Positions 32,627-41,050 of a stretch of DNA of 49,953 nt are shown here, piece by piece. The stretch covers positions 1 to 49,953 of the forward strand of contig CAIQNH010000089.1 of the NCBI GenBank assembly GCA_903873135.1. The letters are read 5' to 3'. How positions within the stretch are numbered: position 1 is the stretch's first letter; every line of letters begins with the position of its first letter. The position numbers and the translations under genes are program-made. The DNA is from an uncultured Actinomycetes bacterium (GTDB taxonomy: Bacteria > Actinomycetota > Acidimicrobiia > Acidimicrobiales > Microtrichaceae). A model generated the notes under the pieces. The model was not told where the DNA came from and did no database searches. It was given only the letters and a program-made list of their open reading frames with translations.

Positions 32627-34608
32627 CGCCGCGACTCGACGTCGCCGTGCAACCGTTCGGCGAACGAAGCGAGCGGGACGTTCCGCTCGACCTCGCCGCC
32701 GCGCGGGTTCACACCCACGGTCCGGTGCGCCACGTCGTCGTCGCCCACCACCAGGACGTACGGCAGCTTGTCCCCCTTGGCCCGACGGATCCGGTTGCCC
32801 AGCGTCTCGTCGGCAGGCACGACGTCGGTGCGGAACCCGCGCCCGCGGAGCTCGGCGGCCACCTCGAGGGCGTAGTCCAGGTGCGCGTCGGCCACGGGGA
32901 GGATCCGGACCTGCTCCGGAGCCAGCCAGGCCGGGAACGCCCCTGCGTAGTGCTCCACGAGCACCCCGAAGAACCGCTCGACGGAGCCGAAGAGGGCCCG
33001 GTGGATCATGATCGGGCGGTGTCGCTCGCCGTCGGGCCCCACGTAGTTCAGGTCGAAGCGCTGCGGGAGCTGGAAGTCGACCTGGATCGTCGACATCTGC
33101 CAGGTCCGCCCGATCGCGTCGCGCGCCTGCACCGAGATCTTCGGCCCGTAGAACGCGCCGCCGCCCTCGTCGAGGACCAGGTCGAGTCCCATCGCCTCGG
33201 CGGCGCCGCGGAGCGCCCCGGTCGCGAGCTCCCACTCGGCGTCGGATCCGACCGCCTTCTCCGGTGGACGGGTCGAGAGCTCCAGGTAGAAGTCGTCGAG
33301 CCCGTAGTCACGCAGGAGGTCGAGGACGAACGTGAGCGTGCTCGCCAGCTCGTCCGGGAGCGCCTCGGCCGTGGTGAAGATGTGGGCGTCGTCCTGGGTC
33401 ATCCCCCGGACGCGGGTGAGCCCGTGGACCACGCCGGACTTCTCGTAGCGGTAGACCGTGCCGAACTCGAACAGCCGCAACGGCAGGTCACGGTACGACC
33501 GCATCCTCGATCGGTAGATGAGGATGTGGAACGGGCAGTTCATGGGCTTGAGGTAGTAGGACGTGCCCGCACCGTCGCCCTCCGCCCCCTCCGGCGGGTC
33601 GAGGTGCATCGGCGGGAACATGCCGTCGGCGAACCACTGGAGGTGCCCGGAGGTCTCGAACAGGTCGGCCTTGGTGATGTGCGGCGAGTAGACGAACTCG
33701 TAGCCCGCCTCCTCGTGACGACGCCGGCTGTAGTCCTCCATCAGCCGCCGCACGATCCCACCCTTCGGGTGGAACACGGCCAGGCCCGAGCCGATCTCCT
33801 CGGGGAACGAGAACAGGTCGAGCTCCACCCCCAGCTTCCGGTGGTCCCGCTCGGCAGCCTCGGCCTGGACCCGGAGGTGCTCCTCGAGCTCGGCCGCCGT
33901 CGGGAACGACACCGCGTAGATCCGCTGGAGCATCGGGTTGCGCTCCGACCCCCGGAAGTACGCGCCGCCGTGTCGGGTGAGGCGGAAGTTCGACAGCCCG
34001 CCGGTGCTCCGGACGTGCGGCCCCAGACACATGTCCACGAACTCCGGGGTGTTGCGGTAGAAGCTGATCACCCCGTCGCCCGAGACCTCACCGTCGGCGT
34101 CCTCGCCGTTCGCCGCGAGGTCCATGAAGGCCCGCTTGTAGGGGTGGTCGGCCATGAGCTCCCGAGCCTCCTCGAGGGGCAGCTCGAAGCGCTCGAAGGG
34201 CTGGTCAGCGGCGATGATCTCGCGCATCTTGGCGTCGATCCGTTCGAGGTCCTCGTCGGTGAAGGTCCCGCCGTCCGGGAGCTCGAAGTCGTAGTAGAAG
34301 CCGTGCTCGATCGGTGGACCACCGGCGAACGTGGCCCCCGGCCAGAGCTCCAGCACGGCCTGGGCGAGCACGTGCGCCGTGGAGTGCCGCAGGTGCTCCG
34401 CCGCCGCCGGGTCCTGCACCGTGACGATCCGCACCGAGTCGCCGTCGGCGAGCGGCGCCGCCAGGTCCCGCGGTTCGCCGGCCACCTCGACGACCACTGC
34501 GTCCCGGGCGAGCCGCTTCCCGATCGAGGCCGCCAGGTCGGCGCCCGTCGAACCCTCGGGGAGGACTCGCTCGGACCCGTCGGGGAGGCTCACGGTGATC
34601 TCGGCCAT
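32623..34608 (-). CDS. thrS: Threonyl-tRNA synthetase
   Basis: 661 aa. TGS domain (1-60), editing domain with HSTAHVLAQAVLELWPGA and YYDFELPDGGTFTDEDL, class II core (YLKPMNCPFHILIYRSRMRSYRDLPLRLFEFGTVYRYEKSGVVHGLTRVRGMTQDDAHIF, MIHRALFGSVERFFGVLVEHYAGAFPAWLAPEQVRILPV) and C-terminal anticodon-binding domain. ATG at 34608 with TAACCT eight bases upstream. Divergent from the GH5 gene across a 52-bp spacer. Heads thrS-HIT-membrane protein. Confidence 0.97.
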   Translation of the reverse strand: MAEITVSLPDGSERVLPEGSTGADLAASIGKRLARDAVVVEVAGEPRDLAAPLADGDSVRIVTVQDPAAAEHLRHSTAHVLAQAVLELWPGATFAGGPPIEHGFYYDFELPDGGTFTDEDLERIDAKMREIIAADQPFERFELPLEEARELMADHPYKRAFMDLAANGEDADGEVSGDGVISFYRNTPEFVDMCLGPHVRSTGGLSNFRLTRHGGAYFRGSERNPMLQRIYAVSFPTAAELEEHLRVQAEAAERDHRKLGVELDLFSFPEEIGSGLAVFHPKGGIVRRLMEDYSRRRHEEAGYEFVYSPHITKADLFETSGHLQWFADGMFPPMHLDPPEGAEGDGAGTSYYLKPMNCPFHILIYRSRMRSYRDLPLRLFEFGTVYRYEKSGVVHGLTRVRGMTQDDAHIFTTAEALPDELASTLTFVLDLLRDYGLDDFYLELSTRPPEKAVGSDAEWELATGALRGAAEAMGLDLVLDEGGGAFYGPKISVQARDAIGRTWQMSTIQVDFQLPQRFDLNYVGPDGERHRPIMIHRALFGSVERFFGVLVEHYAGAFPAWLAPEQVRILPVADAHLDYALEVAAELRGRGFRTDVVPADETLGNRIRRAKGDKLPYVLVVGDDDVAHRTVGVNPRGGEVERNVPLASFAERLHGDVESRR

Positions 34609-34616
34609 GGGCGCCG

Positions 34617-34622
34617 AGGTTA
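34617..34622 (-). promoter_or_regulatory. -10 box, leaderless promoter of thrS
   Basis: TAACCT on the minus strand, 8 nt before the ATG at 34608. The 52-bp spacer leaves no room for a T-box or long leader. Confidence 0.5.
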
Positions 34623-34646
34623 TCGGCGCGAACCCGTCGGTCCCGC

Positions 34647-34652
34647 TACCCT
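34647..34652 (+). promoter_or_regulatory. -10 box, leaderless promoter of the GH5 lipoprotein
   Basis: TACCCT, 8 nt before the ATG at 34661, back-to-back with the thrS box (25 bp apart). Confidence 0.5.
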
Positions 34653-34660
34653 CTGCCCCC

Positions 34661-36124
34661 ATGGCTGGGCGGGCGCGGGCGGCGAGCTGGACGATCGGTG
34701 CGGTGCTGGGGGTGGCGGCGATCCTCGCTGCGTGCACCCCGACCCCGACGGTCCCGATCGGCCCGGACTCGCCCGTCGTGGCGCCCCCCGCCCCAGACCT
34801 GGTCGGCCCGGTGCGACTCGAGGGTTCGCGGCTCGTCGACGGGGCCGGCCGTGACGTCATCATCCACGGGCTCAACTCGGTCGAGAAGTCGCCGCCGTTC
34901 CTGAGCGAGATCACCCCGACCCGACTGGGCGGGGCCGAACTCGACCGGATCACCGGTGACGGGTTCAACGGGATCCGCCTCGGGGTGTGGCCCGCAGCGG
35001 TGGTGCCGAGCCCGGGCGTGGTGGACCAGGACTACGTGGACCGGGTGCGCGAGGTCGTCGACCAGCTCGCCGACCGTGGGCTCTGGGTCCTGCTCGACTT
35101 CCACCAGGACGTCTTCTGGGGCATGCCCACCTGGGCCACCTCGCCGGCTGCCGCAGCGCTGCCGGCCGACCCGCCGGCCGGGCTCGACATCGGCTGGGCC
35201 GCCGCGTACGCCTCGCCGCGCTCGACCCGGCAGTGGGACGACTGGTGGGCCAACGCCCGGACGGCTCCGGGCAGCGACCTCGGCGTGGTCGACGCCTACG
35301 CGCTCGGCGTCGCCGCCGTCGCCGAGCGGCACGCCGACGCCCCGAACGTCATCGGCGTCGAGGTGATCAACGAGCCCTACCCGGGGAGCGCGCTCCTCGC
35401 CTGTGGCGTGAGCAACTGTCCGGACCTCGACGCAGCGGCCACCCGGGCCAACACCATCGTCACCGAGGCGGTCCGGGCCGTGGCACCCGACATGCCCGTC
35501 TGGTGGACGCCCCAGGCGCTGTTCCCCATCTACTCCGACACGACCATGGCCCGGCCCGGCCCGGCCGGCGGACCGGCCGGGTTGTCGTTCCACACCTACT
35601 GCCTCTACACCGACGGCGGTGAGCCCACGTCGCCGCCCCCGGCTGCGAGCACGCTGTGCGGTGGGGTGTTCGAGCAGGCCTTCGACCGGGCCGAGCGGCT
35701 CGCGCAGCGCTGGGAGGGCCCGGCCCTGCTGACCGAGTTCGGAGCCTCGGCCAGCCCGCTCAACGTGACCGCGCCGGTCCGACTCGCCGACGAGCGCCTG
35801 CTCAGCTGGTTCCACTGGGCCTCCGGCCGCTACCCCGACGTGGTCGAGTCCCAGATCGTCCGGCCGTCGGCCCAGGCCACGGCGGGCACCCCGACGAGCC
35901 AGTCCTTCGACCCGGCCACGGGTGAGTTCCGCCTCACCTACCGCTCGGACCCGTCCATCACCGCACCGACGAGCATCGTCGTCCCCGGACGGGCGTACCC
36001 GGGCGGCTACGAGGTGACGGTGACCGGTGGCAGCGTGACCTCGGCCCCGGACGCCGGGCGGGTGCTGGTGCAGGCCGACGGTGGTCCGGCGCACGACGTC
36101 GAGGTCACCCTCCGCCGACGCTGA
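34661..36124 (+). CDS. Secreted GH5 lipoprotein, endoglycoceramidase-like
   Basis: 487 aa. Signal peptide with lipobox ILAAC (C25), so it is predicted to be anchored outside the membrane. GH5 (clan A) TIM barrel: RDVIIHGLNSVEKSPPF, FNGIRLGVWPAA, LLDFHQDVFWGMPTW, acid/base E238 in VEVINEPYPGS, SFHTYCLY, nucleophile E359 in LLTEFGASASP, and a C-terminal beta-sandwich (RLTYRSDPSITAPTSIVVPGRAYPGGYEVTVTGG). The DFHQD and NEP contexts resemble endoglycoceramidases and related glycosidases from Rhodococcus and other actinobacteria. Substrate is uncertain: glycosphingolipids or another glycolipid. It is the only secreted enzyme in this housekeeping block. Confidence 0.88.
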   Translation: MAGRARAASWTIGAVLGVAAILAACTPTPTVPIGPDSPVVAPPAPDLVGPVRLEGSRLVDGAGRDVIIHGLNSVEKSPPFLSEITPTRLGGAELDRITGDGFNGIRLGVWPAAVVPSPGVVDQDYVDRVREVVDQLADRGLWVLLDFHQDVFWGMPTWATSPAAAALPADPPAGLDIGWAAAYASPRSTRQWDDWWANARTAPGSDLGVVDAYALGVAAVAERHADAPNVIGVEVINEPYPGSALLACGVSNCPDLDAAATRANTIVTEAVRAVAPDMPVWWTPQALFPIYSDTTMARPGPAGGPAGLSFHTYCLYTDGGEPTSPPPAASTLCGGVFEQAFDRAERLAQRWEGPALLTEFGASASPLNVTAPVRLADERLLSWFHWASGRYPDVVESQIVRPSAQATAGTPTSQSFDPATGEFRLTYRSDPSITAPTSIVVPGRAYPGGYEVTVTGGSVTSAPDAGRVLVQADGGPAHDVEVTLRRR

Positions 36125-36143
36125 GTCCGGACGCTCCGCTCAG
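36121..36143. terminator. Candidate bidirectional hairpin at the GH5/plsC convergent junction
   Basis: CTGAG (36121-36125) pairs with CTCAG (36139-36143), and inside it CGGA (36128-36131) pairs with TCCG (36135-36138) around CGC; a two-base bulge separates the stems. Both stop codons lie in the outer stem. No U-tract is present. Confidence 0.4.
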
Positions 36144-37009
36144 GCGAGCGCCAGGTCGACCTCCAGCGGCCGAGCCGCCAGGACCGACGCCGACGAGCGA
36201 CGCTCCACACCGTCGTCGTCGGCGACCACCGGTGTGGACGACACCGACGCCGCAGAGGCGACCACCACCCGGGGCGGCACCTCCGGTGTGACGACCTCCG
36301 GACGGATCGGCACCACCGGTGCGACGACCTCGGGGGTCCCGCCGGCCGGACGCGAGGCGTACTCGTCGACGTACCGCTGGCCCGTCAGGTTGCGGATCTC
36401 GTAGACGACCTCGTCGGTGATCTGCCGGAGCACCAACCGGTCGTCGTCCCGGCTGGAGTAGCGGCCGACGTCGACCGGGCGGCCGAAGCGGATGTGCACG
36501 CGCCGGAACGGCAGCGGGAACCGGGCGTCGGGTGGCTGCACGGCGTCGGTGCCGATGATGCCCACCGGCACGATCGGGGCGCCCGTCCGCAGCGCCAGAC
36601 GCGCCACGCCGGTGTGCCCCTTGTGCAGCGAGCCGTCCCGGGACCTGGTGCCCTCCGGGTAGATGCCGAAGAGCTCGCCGTCGTCGAGCAGGCCGGCGGC
36701 TGCGTCGAGCGCAGCGGCTGCGGCGTCGCCCCCGGTCCGGTCGATCGGGATCATGCCCATGGCGGGGAACAGGTAGCGGGTCCGCCAGTCGTCGAGGTAC
36801 TCCGCCTTGCCGACGTAGGTGATCCGCCGCGGCAGCACCAGCGGCACGAAGAACGAGTCGAGCACCGAGATGTGGTTGGGGGCCACGATCGCGGCACCGT
36901 CGTCCGGCACGTGGTGCAGGCCCTCCGTCGTCACCTTCCACAGGAACCGGAACGGCGGGGTCAGCACGGCCCGGGCGATGCCCTGGATCTGGCCTGCCGA
37001 TCGTCCCAC
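36140..37009 (-). CDS. 1-acyl-sn-glycerol-3-phosphate acyltransferase (PlsC family)
   Basis: 289 aa. Block I NHISVLDS (NHX4D), block II around GKAEYLDDW, block III IYPEGTRSRDGSLHKGHTGVARLAL, block IV PIVPVGIIG. It makes phosphatidate or a related lipid at the membrane. After the catalytic domain (to about 225) comes a ~60-residue Val/Pro/Ala-rich tail (TPEVVAPVVPIRPEVVTPEVPP) that is probably disordered. GTG start at 37009 with TACGAT eight bases upstream; convergent with the GH5 gene. Confidence 0.92.
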   Translation of the reverse strand: MGRSAGQIQGIARAVLTPPFRFLWKVTTEGLHHVPDDGAAIVAPNHISVLDSFFVPLVLPRRITYVGKAEYLDDWRTRYLFPAMGMIPIDRTGGDAAAAALDAAAGLLDDGELFGIYPEGTRSRDGSLHKGHTGVARLALRTGAPIVPVGIIGTDAVQPPDARFPLPFRRVHIRFGRPVDVGRYSSRDDDRLVLRQITDEVVYEIRNLTGQRYVDEYASRPAGGTPEVVAPVVPIRPEVVTPEVPPRVVVASAASVSSTPVVADDDGVERRSSASVLAARPLEVDLALA

Positions 37010-37017
37010 GGGCGGTG

Positions 37018-37023
37018 ATCGTA
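37018..37023 (-). promoter_or_regulatory. -10 box, leaderless promoter of the plsC-type gene
   Basis: TACGAT on the minus strand, 8 nt before the GTG at 37009; the same hexamer as at ruvC. Confidence 0.5.
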
Positions 37024-37063
37024 GCGGGCGGGCCGCCGACCCTTCAGGGAGTTGCCCGAGAGT

Positions 37064-38233
37064 TCACACAGCCGACACCGGGGTGCCCCGTCGGGTCACC
37101 GGGCGTCCGGTGTCCACGCCGAGCAGGGCTGCGGCCTCGGAGACCCCGAGTCCGGCGTCCACCGCGGTGTCGATCGCCGCCACGGCGCCAGGCGTGTCGA
37201 GGTCCTCGTCGAGGGCGCTGCGGACCCGGTCGAGCGCTCCGCTGCCCGGACCGGCGGCCACCCACCGACGCAGGCGTTCGTCGGCCGCCGGCACGAGTTC
37301 GTCGTGCCACTCCCAGCTGTCCCGGTAGTGGTGGGAGACGCAGGCGAGCCGGATGGCCCGTGGATCCCACTCCTCGGCGAGGTCGGAGACGAACACCAGG
37401 TTGCCCAGCGACTTGGACATCTTCTCCCCGTCCATCCGCACCATCGCCTGGTGCATCCAGTGCCGGACGAGCGGCTCGCCGGTCGCCGCCTGCGACTGCG
37501 CCGCCTCGCACTCGTGGTGGGGGTAGATCAGGTCGCTGCCACCGCCGTGCAGGTCGATCGTGGTGCCGAGCTCGCGGAGGCACAGCGCCGAGCACTCGAT
37601 GTGCCAGCCGGGTCGACCGGGACCCCAGAGGGTGTCCCACGTCGGCTCGTCCTCGGCCGAGGGCTGCCAGAGGACGAAGTCCAGGGGATCCCGTTTGTTC
37701 GGGTCGTCCACGTTGCCGCCGCGCTCGGCGGCGAGCACCAGCATCTCCTCGCGGTCGAGGTGACTGAGGAAGCCGAAGTCGGGCGCCGTGGCCACGTCGA
37801 AGTAGACGGCGCCCCCGGCGGTGTAGGCGTTTCCGGAGTCGAGCACCATGCCGATGAAGCCGCGGATGTCCGCGATGGCCGAGGTCGCCCGGGGCTCGGA
37901 CCACGCCGGGATGGTCTCGAGTCGCTCCATGTCGGCCCGGAACCGCGCCAGCTCGCCGGCGGCGAGGTCGAGGTAGTGGACCCCGAGCTCGCGCGCCTTG
38001 GGCAGGATGCTGTCGTCGACGTCGGTGACGTTGCGCACGCACCGCGTGTCGTGACCGAGGTCCCGCAACCGCCGCTGGAGGACGTCGTAGGTGAGGTAGG
38101 TGGCGGCGTGGCCGAGGTGGGTCGAGTCGTACGGGGTGATCCCGCACGTGTACATGGTGACCACCCGTCCGGCGGGCTCGAACGGGACGACGGCGCGCCG
38201 GGCCGTGTCGTACAAGCGCACGGCGCCCGTCAC
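37064..38233 (-). CDS. mshC: Mycothiol ligase MshC (cysteine:GlcN-Ins ligase)
   Basis: 389 aa, cysteinyl-tRNA synthetase fold without the tRNA-binding C-terminal domain. MYTCGITPYDSTHLGHAATYLTYDVLQRRLRDLG has the MshC-specific ITPYD and GHAATY forms rather than the VYDxxHxGHAR of CysRS. Zinc Cys C30, HIGH-like HLGH (39-42), GWHIECSALCLRELGTTIDLHGGGSDLIYPHHECEAAQSQAATG, and KMSKS in DGEKMSKSLGNLVFV. It couples Cys to GlcN-inositol in mycothiol synthesis. GTG start 7 bp after npdG, so it is probably co-transcribed. Confidence 0.94.
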   Translation of the reverse strand: MTGAVRLYDTARRAVVPFEPAGRVVTMYTCGITPYDSTHLGHAATYLTYDVLQRRLRDLGHDTRCVRNVTDVDDSILPKARELGVHYLDLAAGELARFRADMERLETIPAWSEPRATSAIADIRGFIGMVLDSGNAYTAGGAVYFDVATAPDFGFLSHLDREEMLVLAAERGGNVDDPNKRDPLDFVLWQPSAEDEPTWDTLWGPGRPGWHIECSALCLRELGTTIDLHGGGSDLIYPHHECEAAQSQAATGEPLVRHWMHQAMVRMDGEKMSKSLGNLVFVSDLAEEWDPRAIRLACVSHHYRDSWEWHDELVPAADERLRRWVAAGPGSGALDRVRSALDEDLDTPGAVAAIDTAVDAGLGVSEAAALLGVDTGRPVTRRGTPVSAV

Positions 38234-38240
38234 CCGGCGA

Positions 38241-38897
38241 TCAGTGCGGGAGGCCGGTGAAGCGGATGGCCACGCGGGTCTTGTACTTGACGTTCACCTG
38301 GAGGAGGACCGCAGCGAAGGCCTCGATCGGGGCGGCGTTCGACAGCTCGCCGGCGTCGACGGCCCGCAGGTCCGGGATCCTCGACACGATGTCGATCGTG
38401 GTGGCCGTTGCGGACGGGTGGTCGGAGCACACCAGCACGTCGGACTCGACCGGGTGGGCGATGTCGCCGAGCTCCTTGGCCGGGACGTGGTGGAGGGTCG
38501 CCGCCACCAGCGACCGGGGCACCGCGGCCTGCACCGACGCTGCGACCGAGCCGCGGGGCGGCACCAGCGGCTGGAACTCGTGACCGACCCGGGCCAGGGC
38601 GTTGGCCATGGAGACCACGACCTTGCCGCTCAGCTCCTCGGCGCACTCCGACGCCGTCGCCGCTGCGGCGTCCCACGGGGTGGCGATGAACACCACGTCG
38701 GCCGACGAGGCCTCGTGGTTGTCGCCGGCCTCGATGGACAGCTCGCGGTCGGGGTGCTGCGTGAGGATCCGGTCACGGACCTCCATCGCCCGGTAGCGGG
38801 AGCGCGAGCCCACCACGACGTCGAATCCCACCGCGGCGAGGCGGGCGGCGAGCCCGCTCCCGGCCGGGCCCGTACCTCCGAGGACACCGATCTGCAT
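38241..38897 (-). CDS. npdG: NADPH-dependent F420 reductase-like protein (NpdG/Fno)
   Basis: 218 aa. Rossmann fold with GVLGGTGPAGSGLAARLA (7-13 loop) and VVVGSRSRYRA for NADP. KVVVSMANALARVGHEFQPLVPPRGSVAASVQAAVPRSLVAATLHHVPAKEL and LVCSDHPSATATTIDIVSRIPDLRAVDAGELSNAAPIEAFAAVLLQVNVKYKTRVAIRFTGL are F420H2:NADP oxidoreductase features. It moves hydride between NADPH and F420. ATG at 38897 with TAGCGT six bases upstream; this box includes the stop codon of the preceding deacetylase gene. Confidence 0.92.
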   Translation of the reverse strand: MQIGVLGGTGPAGSGLAARLAAVGFDVVVGSRSRYRAMEVRDRILTQHPDRELSIEAGDNHEASSADVVFIATPWDAAAATASECAEELSGKVVVSMANALARVGHEFQPLVPPRGSVAASVQAAVPRSLVAATLHHVPAKELGDIAHPVESDVLVCSDHPSATATTIDIVSRIPDLRAVDAGELSNAAPIEAFAAVLLQVNVKYKTRVAIRFTGLPH

Positions 38898-38903
38898 GCG
38901 ACG

Positions 38904-38909
38904 ACGCTA
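38904..38909 (-). promoter_or_regulatory. -10 box, leaderless promoter of npdG-mshC
   Basis: TAGCGT on the minus strand, 6 nt before the ATG at 38897. Its first three bases are the TAG stop of the PIG-L gene (38907-38909). Confidence 0.5.
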
Positions 38910-39671
38910 CCGGGCGGGGTCGGCGGGGGGCCAGATCCCCGCCGGACCGTCAGGCAGGAGGACGCGCTCGACCGCCCCGGCCGCCTCGTCGGTCGACATG
39001 GCCGTGACGAAGAGCTCGTCGATCTGGCTCGGGTAGGTCCGCCGGAGTCGGCGGTGGAGCCGGCTCCCGACGGGACCGGACACGGGGACCGACACGACCT
39101 CCCGATCGAGCCGACGGGCGAGCCAGTCCACCCCGGCGTCGAGCTCCGGCGGCGGGACGAGCGCTGCGTAGGGGCGGTCCTCGTAGAACGCCACGTCGGG
39201 GACGCCGTCGTCGACCAGTCGCGCCCCGACCTCCCGGACGACCTGGTGGTCCACGTGGTGGCCGATCGCCGCGCACGCAGCGACCGCGTCCGCGGTCCCG
39301 ACGAGCCCGGCGACGCGGTCGAGGATCTGGTCGACCACCGGGTCGCCGGCGACGTCGGCCGTGGGGTCGAGCAGCGAGGTCAGGTCGCTGCGTCCGGTCC
39401 GCAGCATCCACTCGGGCAGGCCGAGGGTGACGACCCGGTAGCCGAACCGTCGACCGGCGACGGCCTCCTCCAGGCGGCGCCAGCGGGACGATGCCCAGGT
39501 CCGCGGACCCGAGGGAGTCGGGTGGAACCACCGGGTCCAGTTGGTGCGACTGAAGACGACGACCACCGTGACCTCGTGCTGCGACAGGACGCCGTCGGTC
39601 AGCGACTGACCCAGCGACAGCGGCACGTCGTCGAAGTGGGGTGACAACAGGACCACCCGGCTGGCACTCAC
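38907..39671 (-). CDS. PIG-L/LmbE-family deacetylase
   Basis: 254 aa. Zinc N-deacetylase fold: SPHFDDVPLSLG at 10-21 (H12, D14, D15; the usual AHPDDE has Phe for Pro and Val for Glu) and the second histidine motif HHVDH (138-142). VAFYEDRPYAALVPPPEL is the YYEDxPYA signature of a large subgroup acting on sugar-linked acetamido groups. It could be an MshB-like enzyme given mshC 0.7 kb downstream, but the phosphotransferase in front argues for another substrate. GTG start overlaps the upstream stop as GTGA. Confidence 0.87.
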   Translation of the reverse strand: MSASRVVLLSPHFDDVPLSLGQSLTDGVLSQHEVTVVVVFSRTNWTRWFHPTPSGPRTWASSRWRRLEEAVAGRRFGYRVVTLGLPEWMLRTGRSDLTSLLDPTADVAGDPVVDQILDRVAGLVGTADAVAACAAIGHHVDHQVVREVGARLVDDGVPDVAFYEDRPYAALVPPPELDAGVDWLARRLDREVVSVPVSGPVGSRLHRRLRRTYPSQIDELFVTAMSTDEAAGAVERVLLPDGPAGIWPPADPAR

Positions 39672-41050
39672 GTCGCCTCCCAGTACCCCGGGTGCACGAC
39701 CGAGAGCGTGTCGCGGACGGTCCCGCGCAGCGCGTCGAGGAGGGGCCGGTCCCCCGCCGTGAGCACGCCCGCCCGGATCCGGGCGGCCAGCTCGGCGTCG
39801 TCGGCCACGCCGAGGGAGTCGAGACGGACGCGGTGCCGCTCGGCCACCCCCGGACCCAGCGTGACCTCCCGTCCGACCTGGTCGACCACGTTCGCCGCCA
39901 CACGAGCCATGAACCCGGTGCGGCCGGGGACCTCGTCGCGCACCGTGCGGAGGTACTCCCCCACCGCCTCGAGCAGCTCGTCGGCCGGCGGACGGACGGC
40001 CGGCCCAGCAGCTCCACCGAGTCCCGCCCACCGGGTCCGGCCGACCGGCGACTCGGACTCGGGCTGGTACCAGTGGGGACCGTCGAGCAGGTCGAGGAGG
40101 TCCTCCTCGACCTCGGCCACCCGGCGACCGATGGCGGCCAGCTCGACCGACCGACCCGATCCGGCCTGGTGCGAGGCCGCCTGCACGAGGCACATGATCC
40201 CCCACTTGAGGGTGCCGAGGACCTGCCACCACCGGAAGGCCACCGGGTCGACCGGACGACCACCCGCCGCCTCGTAGGCGGCGACGAACTCCTGGACCGA
40301 CCCGAGCCCCGCCGCCGGGTCGGCAGCGCCGAACCGCCACGCCCGCAGGCAGCACCACGCCAGGTCCTCGACCGGGTCGCCGAGGTGGGCGAGCTCCCAG
40401 TCGAGCACCGCCCGGAGTCCGGTGTCGTCGACCACCACGTTGCCGAGCCGGAAGTCGCCGTGGACCACGCCCACCTCACCCCTCGAGGGCCCTGGAGCAC
40501 CGTGCGTCTCCAGCCAGGCGAACGCCAGCTCGAAGGTCGGTCGCGGGTCGCCGAGCACGTCGAGCACGCCCCGGTAGGCAGCGAGCTGGTCGTCCCGGAC
40601 GAGTCCGTGACGGCGGGACGGCTCGAGTCGGTGGATCCCGGCGAGGGCCACGGCGAGCTCGACGAGGAGGTCCCGCCGAGCCGACGGGTCGGGTCTGGCC
40701 GTCAGGATGCGCCGGGGGATGGTCTCACCCGGCACCTCCTCGAGCAGGATCCACGAACCCAGTTCGTCCGCCTCGCCCACGCCCCGGGCGTCGGCGGCGA
40801 GCACCCCGGCCACCGGGACCCCGCGGTCGCCGAGGTCGCTGAGCAGCGCTGCCTCACCCGCCAGGCCCGACGCCGACCTCGCACCGCCCGGGCGCTCGCG
40901 TTGGCAGATCACCGTCCGCGCCACGCCGTCGACGGTCACCTCGATCCGCCAGGTCTGCCGGGACGCGCCGGCGGAGAGTCGGCGGACGTCCCGGACCTCC
41001 ACGGTCCCACCGAGCGCACGCTCGACGACCGCGAGCTGCTCGGGCCTCAC
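39668..41050 (-). CDS. APH-family phosphotransferase fused to DUF6285
   Basis: 460 aa. Residues 1-330 form a kinase-like APH domain: LSAGASRQTWRIEV (nucleotide loop), VVHGDFRLGNVVVDD (H197-G198-D199, N204) and AVLDWELAHLGDPVEDLAW (D217). This is the ACAD10/acyl-CoA-associated APH type rather than an antibiotic-resistance kinase. Residues about 352-457 (PPADELLEAVGEYLRTVRDEVPGRTGFMARVAANVVDQVGREVTLG) match DUF6285, usually a separate neighbouring gene. GTG start overlaps the CNNM-type gene stop; the stop overlaps the PIG-L start, both as GTGA. Confidence 0.88.
   Translation of the reverse strand: MRPEQLAVVERALGGTVEVRDVRRLSAGASRQTWRIEVTVDGVARTVICQRERPGGARSASGLAGEAALLSDLGDRGVPVAGVLAADARGVGEADELGSWILLEEVPGETIPRRILTARPDPSARRDLLVELAVALAGIHRLEPSRRHGLVRDDQLAAYRGVLDVLGDPRPTFELAFAWLETHGAPGPSRGEVGVVHGDFRLGNVVVDDTGLRAVLDWELAHLGDPVEDLAWCCLRAWRFGAADPAAGLGSVQEFVAAYEAAGGRPVDPVAFRWWQVLGTLKWGIMCLVQAASHQAGSGRSVELAAIGRRVAEVEEDLLDLLDGPHWYQPESESPVGRTRWAGLGGAAGPAVRPPADELLEAVGEYLRTVRDEVPGRTGFMARVAANVVDQVGREVTLGPGVAERHRVRLDSLGVADDAELAARIRAGVLTAGDRPLLDALRGTVRDTLSVVHPGYWEAT

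Noticed and set aside
34609-34660. T-box or other riboswitch upstream of thrS
   Set aside because: The spacer to the divergent gene is 52 bp and the predicted transcript is leaderless, leaving no room.
37064-38233. Cysteinyl-tRNA synthetase
   Set aside because: The length is short, the C-terminal tRNA domain is missing, and the CGITPYD...GHAATY motif is that of MshC.
39668-41050. Aminoglycoside resistance gene
   Set aside because: Although APH-fold, it is of the acyl-CoA-metabolism-associated type with DUF6285 and no resistance context; calling it a resistance gene would be misleading.
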